Shown: positions 34,384-42,527 of the stretch, piece by piece
Layout of the letters: each line of letters opens with the position of its first letter
Position numbering within the stretch: position 1 is the stretch's first letter
NCBI RefSeq assembly: GCF_050278625.1
Contig: NZ_JBNNTI010000005.1
Location: 1-64,000 of the forward strand
Reading direction: 5' to 3'
DNA: 64,000 nt
Origin: Viridibacillus sp050278625
Lineage (GTDB): Bacteria > Bacillota > Bacilli > Bacillales_A > Planococcaceae
Made by a program: the position numbers and the translations under genes
The notes under the pieces: model-generated
What the model saw: the letters and a program-made list of their open reading frames with translations, nothing else
Database searches by the model: none
Told to the model about the DNA's origin: nothing

Positions 34384-35301
34384 ATGCGTATAACGCAATC
34401 AATGTTATCAAGTAATATGCTACGTAATTTAAGTAATAGCTATAATAAAATGGGGAATCTTCAGCAACAAATTAGTTCAGGATCTAGACTTACACGTCCA
34501 TCTGATGATCCTGTTGCGGCTATTAAAGGTATGGGATATCGCACAGATTTAGCGAAGAATACTCAATTCACACGTAATATGAATGAAGTAAACAGCTGGT
34601 TAGATACGACAGATGAATCACTTAGTCAAGTTGGTGAAGCTTTAAAACGTGTACAAGAGCTTGTTACTCAAGCAGCCAATGATACTAATACTGATGAAGA
34701 TCGTCAAAAAACCAAAGCTGAAATTGACCAAATACGTCAACAAATTCGTGATGTTGCAAACACACAAAGTGGTGAAAAATACATTTTTAGTGGTACAAAA
34801 ACATTAGAACCATTATTTACAGATACAACAGCCGGTGCTGGTGCAACTGATCCACTTCCGACTCTTAACGGTAATCAAGAGTCCGTTAAAATTGAAGTTT
34901 ATAATGGTGTCACATTAGATGTAAATATCAATGGAAAAGATCTCTTTACAAATATCGATAAACTAATGCAGGATGTTCAAGTAGCATTAAACGATACAGA
35001 TGCACTGAATGCCGGTACTACTTCTGGTACAGTTATTAGTAACTTATTAGGTGATATAAGCAAAGAGCAAAATTCAATATTAGAATCCCTTGCTGTAGTA
35101 GGGGCAAAACAAAACCGTGTAGATATGATGACAGACCGTCTTTCAGCGCAAGAAATAAATGTAACAAAACAAATGTCTAATAACGAAGATGTTGATTATG
35201 AAAAAGTTATTACACAATTAATTACAGAAGAGTCAATTCATAATGCAGCATTATCTGTTGGTGCAAAAATTATTCAACGTACATTAGTAGATTTCCTATA
35301 A
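34384..35301 (+). CDS. flgL: Flagellar hook-associated protein 3 FlgL
   Basis: FlgL is the second junction protein, linking FlgK to the flagellin filament. The 305-residue product is flagellin-like: N-terminus MRITQSMLSSNMLRNLSNSYNKMGNLQQQISSGSRL is partly visible as RITQSMLSSNM and QQQISSGSRLTRPSDDP, and the C-terminus ends VITQLITEESIHNAALSVGAKIIQRTLVDFL. ATG after GGAGGTTAG. An intrinsic terminator follows, so downstream genes get reduced read-through. Confidence 0.94.
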   Translation: MRITQSMLSSNMLRNLSNSYNKMGNLQQQISSGSRLTRPSDDPVAAIKGMGYRTDLAKNTQFTRNMNEVNSWLDTTDESLSQVGEALKRVQELVTQAANDTNTDEDRQKTKAEIDQIRQQIRDVANTQSGEKYIFSGTKTLEPLFTDTTAGAGATDPLPTLNGNQESVKIEVYNGVTLDVNINGKDLFTNIDKLMQDVQVALNDTDALNAGTTSGTVISNLLGDISKEQNSILESLAVVGAKQNRVDMMTDRLSAQEINVTKQMSNNEDVDYEKVITQLITEESIHNAALSVGAKIIQRTLVDFL

Positions 35302-35319
35302 TAAAAACTTAGCCTAATG

Positions 35320-35350
35320 GCTCTCGCTATTCAGAGCGGGAGCTTTTTTA
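35320..35350 (+). terminator. Intra-operon terminator after flgL
   Basis: GCTCTCGCT pairs with AGCGGGAGC and is followed by TTTTTT. The yviE start is only about 17 bases further on. Confidence 0.8.
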
Positions 35351-35366
35351 AAGGAGTGAAATTTTT

Positions 35367-35930
35367 ATGAAGCTCGATCAAATTCAAATTCGTACAACGG
35401 ATGCAAAAGTAGGACTTAATATTATTGACTCTGTACAATTGCTCAAGCAGCCTAGAGCCCAACAATATATTGAACAACCAGCAGCTATTTTACAAATCAA
35501 TAGCGAGCCGGCTAAATTACTAATAGATTCATCTCAGGTATATCGAGATTTAGGACTATACACAAATCGTGAATCTATCCAGAAATTCGCAAATGAAGGT
35601 AAACAAAAGGGTCTTGAAGGCATTGGAAGACGAGCGAGAGAAGGACGTCAAATGATGGATATTGGCAAAAGAAAGGGTAGCATTATACCTTTAATTTCTA
35701 AAAATAATGCGAATCCGTCGCCTAAAAAGATAGGTATTACTTGGAAACCATCAGTCGGAGCAGTGAAAATAAAATATGTTCCTGATCAACTGGACATTAA
35801 TATTACACGTCAAGATCCAAAAATTGATGTTCAAATTGGTAAAGTAGTACATGACTATACACCAGGTGATGTAACTGGGACAATGCTACAATATCCATCA
35901 GTAGAAACGACAGTCATTAAAGGAGAATAA
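35367..35930 (+). CDS. yviE: YviE (DUF6470 family)
   Basis: A 187-residue protein found between flgL and fliW in many Bacillales; function not established. Visible: IQIRTTDAKVGLNI at the N-terminus, IEQPAAILQINSEPAKLLIDSSQ, a basic Gly-rich centre (EGIGRRAREGRQMMDIGKRKG), and a beta-rich C-terminus ending YPSVETTVIKGE. ATG after AAGGAGTG. Two bases from fliW, so coupled to it. Confidence 0.85.
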   Translation: MKLDQIQIRTTDAKVGLNIIDSVQLLKQPRAQQYIEQPAAILQINSEPAKLLIDSSQVYRDLGLYTNRESIQKFANEGKQKGLEGIGRRAREGRQMMDIGKRKGSIIPLISKNNANPSPKKIGITWKPSVGAVKIKYVPDQLDINITRQDPKIDVQIGKVVHDYTPGDVTGTMLQYPSVETTVIKGE

Positions 35931-35932
35931 AG

Positions 35933-36376
35933 ATGCAAATTGAAACAAAATTTTTAGGCTCAGTAGAGATTAAAACAGAAAATATATTTACATTTGACCA
36001 AGGAATACCTGGTTTTGAAGAGTCAACAAAATTCGTCTTCTTACCATTAGATAAGGAATCACCATTCGGTATATTGCAATCGATTGAACAGGTTGAAGTT
36101 GGATTTGTCGTTGCCTTTCCATTCCTATTAAAAGACGATTATGCTTTCGATGTATCAGATACAGATAAAAAGGAATTACACGTTGAAGCGGCGTCAGATA
36201 TCATCACATATTCAATCGTCACATTAAAAGATCCGTTTGAAAAATCAACATTAAATTTACTAGCGCCAGTACTTATTAATATTAAAGAAAAAATAGGTAA
36301 ACAAATCGTCCTCCAAGACAATGAGAAATACCCTCTCCGCCATCCAATCGGTGCATTGGAAGGAAGTGCGAAATAA
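35933..36376 (+). CDS. fliW: Flagellar assembly factor FliW
   Basis: FliW binds flagellin and, when free, binds CsrA and relieves CsrA repression of hag translation. The 147-residue product has the family segments IFTFDQGIPGFEESTKFVFL and SPFGILQSIEQVEVGFVVAFPFLL, and ends LRHPIGALEGSAK. Start site AAGGAG. Its TAA overlaps the csrA ATG by one base, keeping the two antagonists in fixed stoichiometry. Confidence 0.95.
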   Translation: MQIETKFLGSVEIKTENIFTFDQGIPGFEESTKFVFLPLDKESPFGILQSIEQVEVGFVVAFPFLLKDDYAFDVSDTDKKELHVEAASDIITYSIVTLKDPFEKSTLNLLAPVLINIKEKIGKQIVLQDNEKYPLRHPIGALEGSAK

Positions 36377-36600
36377 TGTTAGTTCTGACACGCAAAACGG
36401 GTGAGTCAATTATGATTGGCGATAACATTGAGCTAAAAGTACTTACTGTTGAGGGAGACCATGTAAAATTAGGAATTGTCGCACCGAAGTCTATCAAAGT
36501 TCACCGTTCAGAGGTTTATCAAGCAATACAGGAACAAAATAAAGAAGCTGTAAATACCCCGAAACACTTATTAGCGCAATTATCAAAAAAAATTTTTTAA
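36376..36600 (+). CDS. csrA: Carbon storage regulator CsrA
   Basis: Small dimeric RNA-binding protein that blocks translation of hag by binding GGA motifs in its leader. The 74 residues begin with the canonical MLVLTRKTGESIMIGDNIE and contain VKLGIVAPKSIKVHRSEVYQ with the RNA-contacting Arg; the C-terminal tail is variable. The target hairpin is about 100 bases downstream, in the hag leader. Confidence 0.96.
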   Translation: MLVLTRKTGESIMIGDNIELKVLTVEGDHVKLGIVAPKSIKVHRSEVYQAIQEQNKEAVNTPKHLLAQLSKKIF

Positions 36601-36617
36601 AAAATATGAAAAACTAT

Positions 36618-36643
36618 TAAACATTTCAATAAAGGTACGATAT
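36618..36643 (+). promoter_or_regulatory. Sigma-D promoter of hag
   Basis: TAAA, 14 bases, TACGATAT; six of eight -10 bases match GCCGATAT. Transcription would begin near 36650, giving a leader of about 90 bases. Confidence 0.65.
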
Positions 36644-36693
36644 AAGAAGTGTAAGGCAAGAGTAAGTGAAAACGAGCTACTAGCCGAGCAAAG

Positions 36694-36709
36694 TCCACAA
36701 GGATGTGGA
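36694..36709 (+). promoter_or_regulatory. CsrA-binding hairpin in the hag leader
   Basis: TCCACA-AGGA-TGTGGA presents GGA in the loop of a six-base-pair stem, the preferred CsrA target. A second GGA is in the ribosome site AAGGAGG (36725-36731). This two-site arrangement is the one used by CsrA on B. subtilis hag mRNA. Confidence 0.8.
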
Positions 36710-36740
36710 ACTAAAAACAATTTCAAGGAGGAATCTCACA

Positions 36741-37583
36741 ATGAGAATTCAACACAACATTTCAGCTTTAAATACACACCGTAACTTAACTGCAAACAAT
36801 GCAGCATCTTCAAAAAGCTTAGAAAAATTATCTTCAGGATACAAAATCAACCGCGCTGGCGATGACGCTGCAGGTCTTTCTATCTCTGAAAAAATGCGTG
36901 GACAAATCCGCGGTTTAGATATGGCTTCTAAAAACTCACAAGATGGTATTTCTTTAATCCAAACTACTGAGGGTGCATTAAACGAAGTACACTCAATTCT
37001 TCAACGTATGCGTGAATTAGCAGTTCAAGCATCAAATGATACAAACGTAGATGCTGACCGTAATGCAATCGGTGATGAGTTAGCTGAACTAGGTAAAGAA
37101 ATCACTCGTATTAAGAGTACAACTGAGTTCAATACAATGACATTATTAGATGGTAAAACTGGTGATAATGGTAAAGTTAGCCTTCAAGTTGGTGCTAATA
37201 AAGATCAAGCTATGACAGTAGATTTCACTACAAAAGGTATTGATTTAACAGATGTTGAAACTAACGTGGGTAAATTAACTAAAACAGACGTATTAGACCA
37301 TAAAACTGCTTCTGCATTAATTGAAACAATTAATACTGAACTAGAATCAGTTTCAGCTGGTCGTTCTTTACTAGGAGCGACTCAAAACCGTCTTGAACAC
37401 ACAATCAACAACTTAGGTGCTGCGTCTGAAAACTTATCAGCATCTGAATCACGTATCCGTGATACTGATATGGCTGCTGAAATGATGGCATTCACTAAAA
37501 ACAACATTCTTACTCAAGCTGCTCAATCAATGCTTGCGCAAGCTAACCAACAACCACAAGGTGTTCTACAATTATTACAATAA
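36741..37583 (+). CDS. hag: Flagellin Hag (major filament protein)
   Basis: The 280-residue product has the full flagellin D0/D1 termini: MRIQHNISALNTHRNLTANN, SSGYKINRAGDDAAGLSISEKMRGQIRGL, MRELAVQASNDTN at the N-side and SRIRDTDMAAEMMAFTKNNI, LAQANQQPQGVLQLLQ at the C-side, with only a short variable centre (about 140-200). A frame is open from 36705, but ATG at 36741 lies nine bases after AAGGAGG and gives the true N-terminus. Under a sigma-D promoter and CsrA control; has its own terminator. Confidence 0.97.
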   Translation: MRIQHNISALNTHRNLTANNAASSKSLEKLSSGYKINRAGDDAAGLSISEKMRGQIRGLDMASKNSQDGISLIQTTEGALNEVHSILQRMRELAVQASNDTNVDADRNAIGDELAELGKEITRIKSTTEFNTMTLLDGKTGDNGKVSLQVGANKDQAMTVDFTTKGIDLTDVETNVGKLTKTDVLDHKTASALIETINTELESVSAGRSLLGATQNRLEHTINNLGAASENLSASESRIRDTDMAAEMMAFTKNNILTQAAQSMLAQANQQPQGVLQLLQ

Positions 37584-37604
37584 TTCTAGCAGCCTAACGG
37601 TTCG

Positions 37605-37633
37605 CCGTCCTTCCTTTGAAGGACGGTTTTTTT
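37605..37633 (+). terminator. Terminator of hag
   Basis: CCGTCCTTC-CTTT-GAAGGACGG followed by seven T. The stretch 37634-37977 has no gene; it contains only a weak hairpin AACAGGCCT/AGCCTACCTGTT near 37720-37750. Confidence 0.95.
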
Positions 37634-37977
37634 ATAGGAAAATTTACTAAAGAGTGTAATTATCATTACAGAAAAACAATGCTAGACGGATAACTCAGCA
37701 AATTACCAAATATATAGTCACAGATATTAAACAGGCCTAAAAGCCTACCTGTTAATATTATGGAAAAGTTAGGGGTAATAATCGATCATCTATTTGAGCT
37801 TTAAAAATTGTAGAAACGGCTGCAAAAACAGAAATATTCAAACGTATACAGCATATGAGATGACATTGAACATAGAGGTGAACAAAATAACTAATTATTG
37901 TATATTCACTATCTTAAACACTTTCCAAATATAGATTGAATTATTTTGAAAATAATTAAAAATCAATATTTAAAGAG

Positions 37978-38009
37978 AAAATCCTTTGACAAAAAGTTGC
38001 CAAAGGATT
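37978..38009 (-). terminator. Terminator of the reverse-strand flagellin gene
   Basis: AAATCCTTTG.C and G.CAAAGGATT form the stem; read on the minus strand the tail is TTTTCTCTTTAAA. Confidence 0.65.
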
Positions 38010-38013
38010 CCGT

Positions 38014-38823
38014 CTAATTTATTAACTTTAATATAGAATCTGTATTTCTGATTACATTTTGAATTAAAAGTTCATTACCTTTTGATACGATTCCTTGTTT
38101 TACATAGTCCATCATTTCTATTGCAATATCTGGATCTCGAATAAGTGATTCAGATTTTTGAAGATTTTCATTTGTATTTCCGACGTTCTCATTGTGGTGT
38201 ATTAGTGAATTATATTGTGCCCCGATTTTAACTAGGTTCTTAGTAACATATTCTACGGCGTTATCAATTTTACTAATTAAAGAATTAGCTTCATCATGAG
38301 AAGTAAGAGAAGTATCTTCGATTCCTAACTTTTTAGTGCTAATATCAACTGTATCAATTGTTAAACTTTGTCCGGTATTAGACCCTATTTGAATATATAA
38401 TGGCCGTATTTCTCCTAAAATTTTTTGAGTGTTAAATTCTAAATTTTTGGATGTGTCATTGATAGATTCCATTAATTGCGTTAATTCTTGTTGTGCAGAC
38501 TCACGATCTTCTGTTGTAAAAGTATCATTTGCAGCTTGTATAGCTAATTCACGCGCTCTAATTAAAGTAGAGTTGACACTTTGTAGACCTGAGTCAGTTG
38601 TTTCTAAAACTGACAGACCATTCTGCATGTTTTCTTGGGCACGTCCTAGCCCCCTTATTTGTGCGCGTAATGTTTCGGAAACACTTAACCCTGAAGAATT
38701 ATTAGAAGCACGTATAATTTTATCTCCACCAGATAATTTCTCAAGTGTTTTAGTGATAGTAGATTGACTCTTTTGTATACGGTTATTTGCAAAAGTAGTC
38801 CATGATTTATCTTGAATCCTCAA
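38014..38823 (-). CDS. Divergent second flagellin, opposite strand to the operon
   Basis: A 269-residue flagellin paralogue. The N-terminal D0/D1 region is recognisable (TITKTLEKLSGGDKIIRASNNSSGLSVSETLRAQIRGLGRAQENMQNGLSVLETTDSGLQ, quoted in parts: LRAQIRGLGRAQENMQNG, RARELAIQAANDTF), as is the C-terminal SESLIRDPDIAIEMMDYVKQGI. The last helix is unlike Hag and ends NTDSILKLIN instead of QGVLQLLQ, and the start lacks the QHNISALN motif. TTG start after AAGGAGG. It has its own sigma-D promoter and terminator. It may be a minor filament subunit; its function is unknown. Confidence 0.88.
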   Translation of the reverse strand: MRIQDKSWTTFANNRIQKSQSTITKTLEKLSGGDKIIRASNNSSGLSVSETLRAQIRGLGRAQENMQNGLSVLETTDSGLQSVNSTLIRARELAIQAANDTFTTEDRESAQQELTQLMESINDTSKNLEFNTQKILGEIRPLYIQIGSNTGQSLTIDTVDISTKKLGIEDTSLTSHDEANSLISKIDNAVEYVTKNLVKIGAQYNSLIHHNENVGNTNENLQKSESLIRDPDIAIEMMDYVKQGIVSKGNELLIQNVIRNTDSILKLIN

Positions 38824-38863
38824 TTTATTCGCCTCCTTGTATAAATATTATCAATCGATAATA

Positions 38864-38891
38864 ATATCGGCAAAATGCACTAATTTTTTTA
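38864..38891 (-). promoter_or_regulatory. Sigma-D promoter of the reverse flagellin
   Basis: On the minus strand TAAA, 16 bases, then a perfect GCCGATAT. The -10 is about 40 bases upstream of the start codon. It is the best sigma-D match in the window. Confidence 0.85.
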
Positions 38892-38898
38892 TATGGGC

Positions 38899-38925
38899 TG
38901 AAAATTTTTAAGATAACTCCGATAT
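38899..38925 (+). promoter_or_regulatory. Sigma-D promoter of flaG-fliD-fliS-fliT
   Basis: TGAA, 15 bases, TCCGATAT, eight bases from the divergent sigma-D promoter on the other strand. The two would fire back to back. Confidence 0.65.
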
Positions 38926-38966
38926 TATTATTAAGAAATTAGTGTACGTTAGGAGGAGTGAACAAA

Positions 38967-39317
38967 GTGCGAATTACGGCAAATACGCAAATAGACACAA
39001 CCATTCAAGCTCCAAATGCAAAAACAGCATCAAAAGAAACAGCAACCGAAGTAGTACTACGGGATTCAAAAGATTCACAAAATGAACTGACAACTAAAGA
39101 AACATGTGAACGTGCAGTAAATAAATTAAATGAATTTATGGAAGTACATAACAAAAATTCTAAATTTGTCTTTCATGAAAAGTTAGATCGCTATTATGTA
39201 CAGGTAGTGGACGCTGAAACAGAAGAAGTAGTCAAAGAAATCCCACCCAAAGAATTATTAGATGCGTATTATCAAATGCAAAAAAATTTTGGGAAAATTG
39301 TTGATGAAATAATTTAA
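38967..39317 (+). CDS. flaG: Flagellar protein FlaG (YvyC)
   Basis: FlaG proteins are encoded before fliD in polar and peritrichous flagellates and influence filament length; the mechanism is unsettled. The 116-residue product has a disordered N-terminal half and the family C-terminus VNKLNEFMEVHNKNSKFVFHE, VQVVDAETEEVVKEIPPKELLDAY. GTG at 38967 is ten bases from AGGAGG; the earlier GTG (38958) overlaps the ribosome site. fliD follows after 24 bases. Confidence 0.9.
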   Translation: MRITANTQIDTTIQAPNAKTASKETATEVVLRDSKDSQNELTTKETCERAVNKLNEFMEVHNKNSKFVFHEKLDRYYVQVVDAETEEVVKEIPPKELLDAYYQMQKNFGKIVDEII

Positions 39318-39341
39318 GAGAATACTAGGAGGTAATTGGAT

Positions 39342-41612
39342 ATGGTAACTCGTGTAGGTGGACTAGCGTCCGGAATGGATATTGATAGTTTAGTTGAGAA
39401 ATTAATGAATGCAGAACGTGTACCACTTAATAAGTTGAATCAAAAGAAGCAAACATATGAGTGGCAACGAGATGCATATCGTACTGTAAATTCAAAACTG
39501 AAAACATTCAGTGATTATTTGTTTGACAACTTTAGTTTAACTAGTAATTTTGCTAAAAAAAATTCTTCTGTAACTGGTACTAATAGTAGCAAAGTTTCAA
39601 TCAGTGCGGGTTCAAGCGCTACAGGCTCATTAAATATACAGTCAATTAAGCAAATAGCGACTGCAGCGAGAGTAGATATTACAAATGTTGAGCATACTTC
39701 TAAACGCTACGCTGTTGGTAATGATAAGTTAACAGATATGGGTGTAACAGCCGGGGAATTTAACCTAACTGTTACTAAAACTGTAGATGGTGTAGCTACG
39801 ACTACCAAAGAGGCTATTTTAATTGATGCAAATACGACAGTAGATAATTTAGTAGCACAATTCAAAGCTGCTGGGTTAGACACAACTAAATTCGATGTAA
39901 ATACAGGGCAATTTAATATTGGAGGTACAAATGTCTCTTATAGTGCAGCTGATTTATCTAGTATTGATAAATTAAAAGAACTCGGATTTTCTACAACCAG
40001 TACTTCAAAGGCTTTACAAATAGAAACTGATGAAGGCAAAAAAGTGAATGCTAAAAAAGATGAACTTTTATCCACATTTAAATTAAACGTAGGGTCTTTT
40101 TCTGTTGAGACTAGTGAAGGTGCAAAAATAATTACAGTTGAAGCTGATGATACAATTGAAAGTTTTGTTAATCGTCTGAACTTAGAGGGTACTGGACTCA
40201 GAGCTTCTTTTAATGCTAGCTCAGGAAAGTTATCTATTACGGATAAAGAGGGTAAAGAAGTAAAAGCAACTTCAGATCTAGATTATCAAGAATTGGAGAA
40301 GCTAGGAATTAGCACTACTTCTTCTAAATCAACTACAGGATACTTTACAGATGAGAGTGTAGCAAAGGCTCCAACTGGATCAACTGCGTTAGGTCATTTA
40401 GGTTTAGAAGATGGTAGTTTCACATTAAATGTCATACAAGCTGATGGAAGTACAAAAAAAACAACAATTCAGTATAATAAAACAGATACAATTGATACAT
40501 TTGTTAAACGCTTAAACGCTTCGGGTGCAGGAGTGACAGCATTATTCTCAAACGGAAAGATGTCTTTAAGTGCTAATAATACAGGTAAAGTAAATGATGG
40601 TAGTACAAATGAAATCCAAGTTGTTAACGATGGCACCGACAATGGTAAAAATTTATTTACTGCTTTAGGATTCAGTACTAATTCTGTAGGTTCTACGAAA
40701 GATGGTGTGGAAACATTTGACTTAGCTAGTACACATGGTCAAAATGCAGAGTATGCCATTAACGGCTTAGTTATGGAAAGCCAATCTAATACATTTAGTG
40801 TTTCAGGGTATAGTATTACGCTGAATGGTACGTTTAATGAAACCAGTATTAAAGATGATGGCAGTTTAGATGTTCCATCTACTGGAGGAGTAACAGTTTC
40901 ATCGTCCAATGATATAGATGCTATGGTAGATAAGGTTAAGGAATTTGTGGCAAAATATAATGAGTTAATTGCCGGGCTAAATGATCAAGTAAAAGAAACA
41001 AAGTATCGTGATTATAAACCTTTAACTTCTGAACAGCGTAAGGAAATGTCTGAGAGTGAACAAAAACTTTGGGATGAAAAGGCAAAAAGTGGTTTACTTC
41101 GTAGTGATGCCATACTTCGTAACGGCCTATCTGATATGAGAAGTGCTATTTATGGACAAGTAGCAGGTTTGGGCGATAACGTTATCGATACAATGGCTGA
41201 AATGGGTATTACAACATCAAGTTCTTTCAATGATGGTGGAAAGTTGATTATTGATGAAGCAAAATTGCGTAAGGCTTTAACAGATGATCCAGATAAAGTT
41301 GTTCAAACTATTACGCAAAGTGGGAAAAAAGATGCAGCTGAGGGAGATACACGTGGTATTGTCCAACGTTTGCGCGAATCAATGACCCAATTTACTAAGA
41401 ATATTGAAAGTAAAGCCGGTCGTTCAACTATGACTAATAATCAATATTCTATTGGTAAGAGTTTAATTGATACCGATAGCCGTATTACAGCATTAACAGC
41501 ACGCTTGAAAGATATAGAGACACGTTATTGGAAACAATTCACAGCGATGGAGACGGCTATTAATAAAGCAAATACACAATCGGGTTATTTATCGCAATTT
41601 AGTGCGCAATAA
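39342..41612 (+). CDS. fliD: Flagellar filament cap protein FliD, enlarged
   Basis: FliD (HAP2) caps the filament and folds incoming flagellin. Conserved ends: VGGLASGMDIDSLVEKLMNAERVPL at the N-side and ALTARLKDIETRYWKQFTAMETAINKANTQSGYLSQF at the C-side (cited in part). At 756 residues it is much longer than the 498 of B. subtilis. The extra length is a triplicated module of about 90-100 residues (about residues 134-226, 242-333, 350-450), each with F.LNV, a TVD..V..(L/F)..AG helix and a LGFST-type end, like flagellin-IN motifs. ATG at 39342 lies nine bases after AGGAGG. Confidence 0.93.
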   Translation: MVTRVGGLASGMDIDSLVEKLMNAERVPLNKLNQKKQTYEWQRDAYRTVNSKLKTFSDYLFDNFSLTSNFAKKNSSVTGTNSSKVSISAGSSATGSLNIQSIKQIATAARVDITNVEHTSKRYAVGNDKLTDMGVTAGEFNLTVTKTVDGVATTTKEAILIDANTTVDNLVAQFKAAGLDTTKFDVNTGQFNIGGTNVSYSAADLSSIDKLKELGFSTTSTSKALQIETDEGKKVNAKKDELLSTFKLNVGSFSVETSEGAKIITVEADDTIESFVNRLNLEGTGLRASFNASSGKLSITDKEGKEVKATSDLDYQELEKLGISTTSSKSTTGYFTDESVAKAPTGSTALGHLGLEDGSFTLNVIQADGSTKKTTIQYNKTDTIDTFVKRLNASGAGVTALFSNGKMSLSANNTGKVNDGSTNEIQVVNDGTDNGKNLFTALGFSTNSVGSTKDGVETFDLASTHGQNAEYAINGLVMESQSNTFSVSGYSITLNGTFNETSIKDDGSLDVPSTGGVTVSSSNDIDAMVDKVKEFVAKYNELIAGLNDQVKETKYRDYKPLTSEQRKEMSESEQKLWDEKAKSGLLRSDAILRNGLSDMRSAIYGQVAGLGDNVIDTMAEMGITTSSSFNDGGKLIIDEAKLRKALTDDPDKVVQTITQSGKKDAAEGDTRGIVQRLRESMTQFTKNIESKAGRSTMTNNQYSIGKSLIDTDSRITALTARLKDIETRYWKQFTAMETAINKANTQSGYLSQFSAQ

Positions 41613-41654
41613 CTGGTATAATAGTAGTAAACATTTCGAAGGAGTTGTATGATT

Positions 41655-42053
41655 TTGGCAGCACAATCAGCACATCAAGCCTATAAACAAAATAGTGTGA
41701 CGACGGCATCCCCTGGTGAGCTTACATTAATGCTTTATAATGGCTGCATTAAATTTTTGCATAAAAGCAAACAAGCTATTGAGGCAAAAGATATAGAAAT
41801 GAGAAATTCGAATCTACTAAAAGCACAAGCGGTCATCTCTGAGTTAATGTCAACATTAAACATGGATATTGAGATTTCTAATCAAATGCTGAATTTATAT
41901 GAATATATGAATCGTCGTTTAGTTGAAGCAAATATAAAAAATGATGTAGCGATTATTGATGAAGTTGAAGGATATGTTGTAGGATTCCGTGATACTTGGA
42001 AAGAAGTAATTCGTTTAAATCGTCAACAACAATTCACGGGGAATCAGATTTGA
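41655..42053 (+). CDS. fliS: Flagellin export chaperone FliS
   Basis: FliS binds the C-terminal helix of flagellin in the cytoplasm and delivers it to export. About 132 residues; the family core QNSVTTASPGELTLMLYNGCIKFL and RRLVEANIKNDVAIIDEVEGYVVGFRDTWK (cited in part) is intact. TTG at 41655 gives the family N-terminus MAAQSAHQAYKQNSV and is ten bases from GGAG; ATG at 41649 is only four bases away and is the alternative. Its TGA overlaps the fliT ATG. Confidence 0.93.
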   Translation: MAAQSAHQAYKQNSVTTASPGELTLMLYNGCIKFLHKSKQAIEAKDIEMRNSNLLKAQAVISELMSTLNMDIEISNQMLNLYEYMNRRLVEANIKNDVAIIDEVEGYVVGFRDTWKEVIRLNRQQQFTGNQI

Positions 42054-42412
42054 TGGATAATGTACAGCAATTGTTAATTGCCTCAGAACAGCTTTACTCA
42101 CACTTAACCAATTTGCCAGCTGATAAAGACCGTGATGCTTATATAGAAAAAATAGATACTCTTTTGGATGCTCGTGGAGCCATCATCGACGCTTTACAAG
42201 CAAATGATCCTAATGCATTGAATAATCATCCTCTTTTAAAGAATCTTCTTGAGTTGGATAAAGGAATTCAAGAACGTCTTTTGAAAGTGAAAAATTTAAT
42301 TAAAACTGATATGCAGCAACTTCAAACAACTAAAACATCGGAGCAAAAGTACACGAATCCATATGCCTCTGTTCAAACTATGGATGGTATGTATTATGAC
42401 CGAAAAAATTAA
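42053..42412 (+). CDS. fliT: FliT-like flagellar chaperone
   Basis: The 119-residue helical protein follows fliS with a one-base stop/start overlap (TGATG), the standard place for fliT, the FliD chaperone. Sequence similarity in this family is low; visible are an N-terminal helix QQLLIASEQLYSHLTNLP and IEKIDTLLDARGAIIDALQ. A frame is open upstream from 41996 inside fliS but ATG at 42053 is the coupled start. Position carries most of the assignment. Confidence 0.75.
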   Translation: MDNVQQLLIASEQLYSHLTNLPADKDRDAYIEKIDTLLDARGAIIDALQANDPNALNNHPLLKNLLELDKGIQERLLKVKNLIKTDMQQLQTTKTSEQKYTNPYASVQTMDGMYYDRKN

Positions 42413-42416
42413 TTTC

Positions 42417-42452
42417 AACCCTCCTCATCCAATGAGGAGGGTTTTATAATCG
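42417..42452 (+). terminator. Terminator of flaG-fliDST
   Basis: AACCCTCCTCAT-CCAA-(A)TGAGGAGGGTT followed by TTATAAT. Confidence 0.85.
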
Positions 42453-42527
42453 TTTATACCTATATATTTACCAATATAAACAATTTGTATATAATGAATT
42501 TTATATAAAAAGAGAAGGTGAGTTCTA

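Noticed and set aside
37634..37977. Small RNA or gene between hag and the reverse flagellin
   Set aside because: Only a weak hairpin without a T-tail and no promoter pattern were seen; nothing distinguishes it from ordinary AT-rich spacer.
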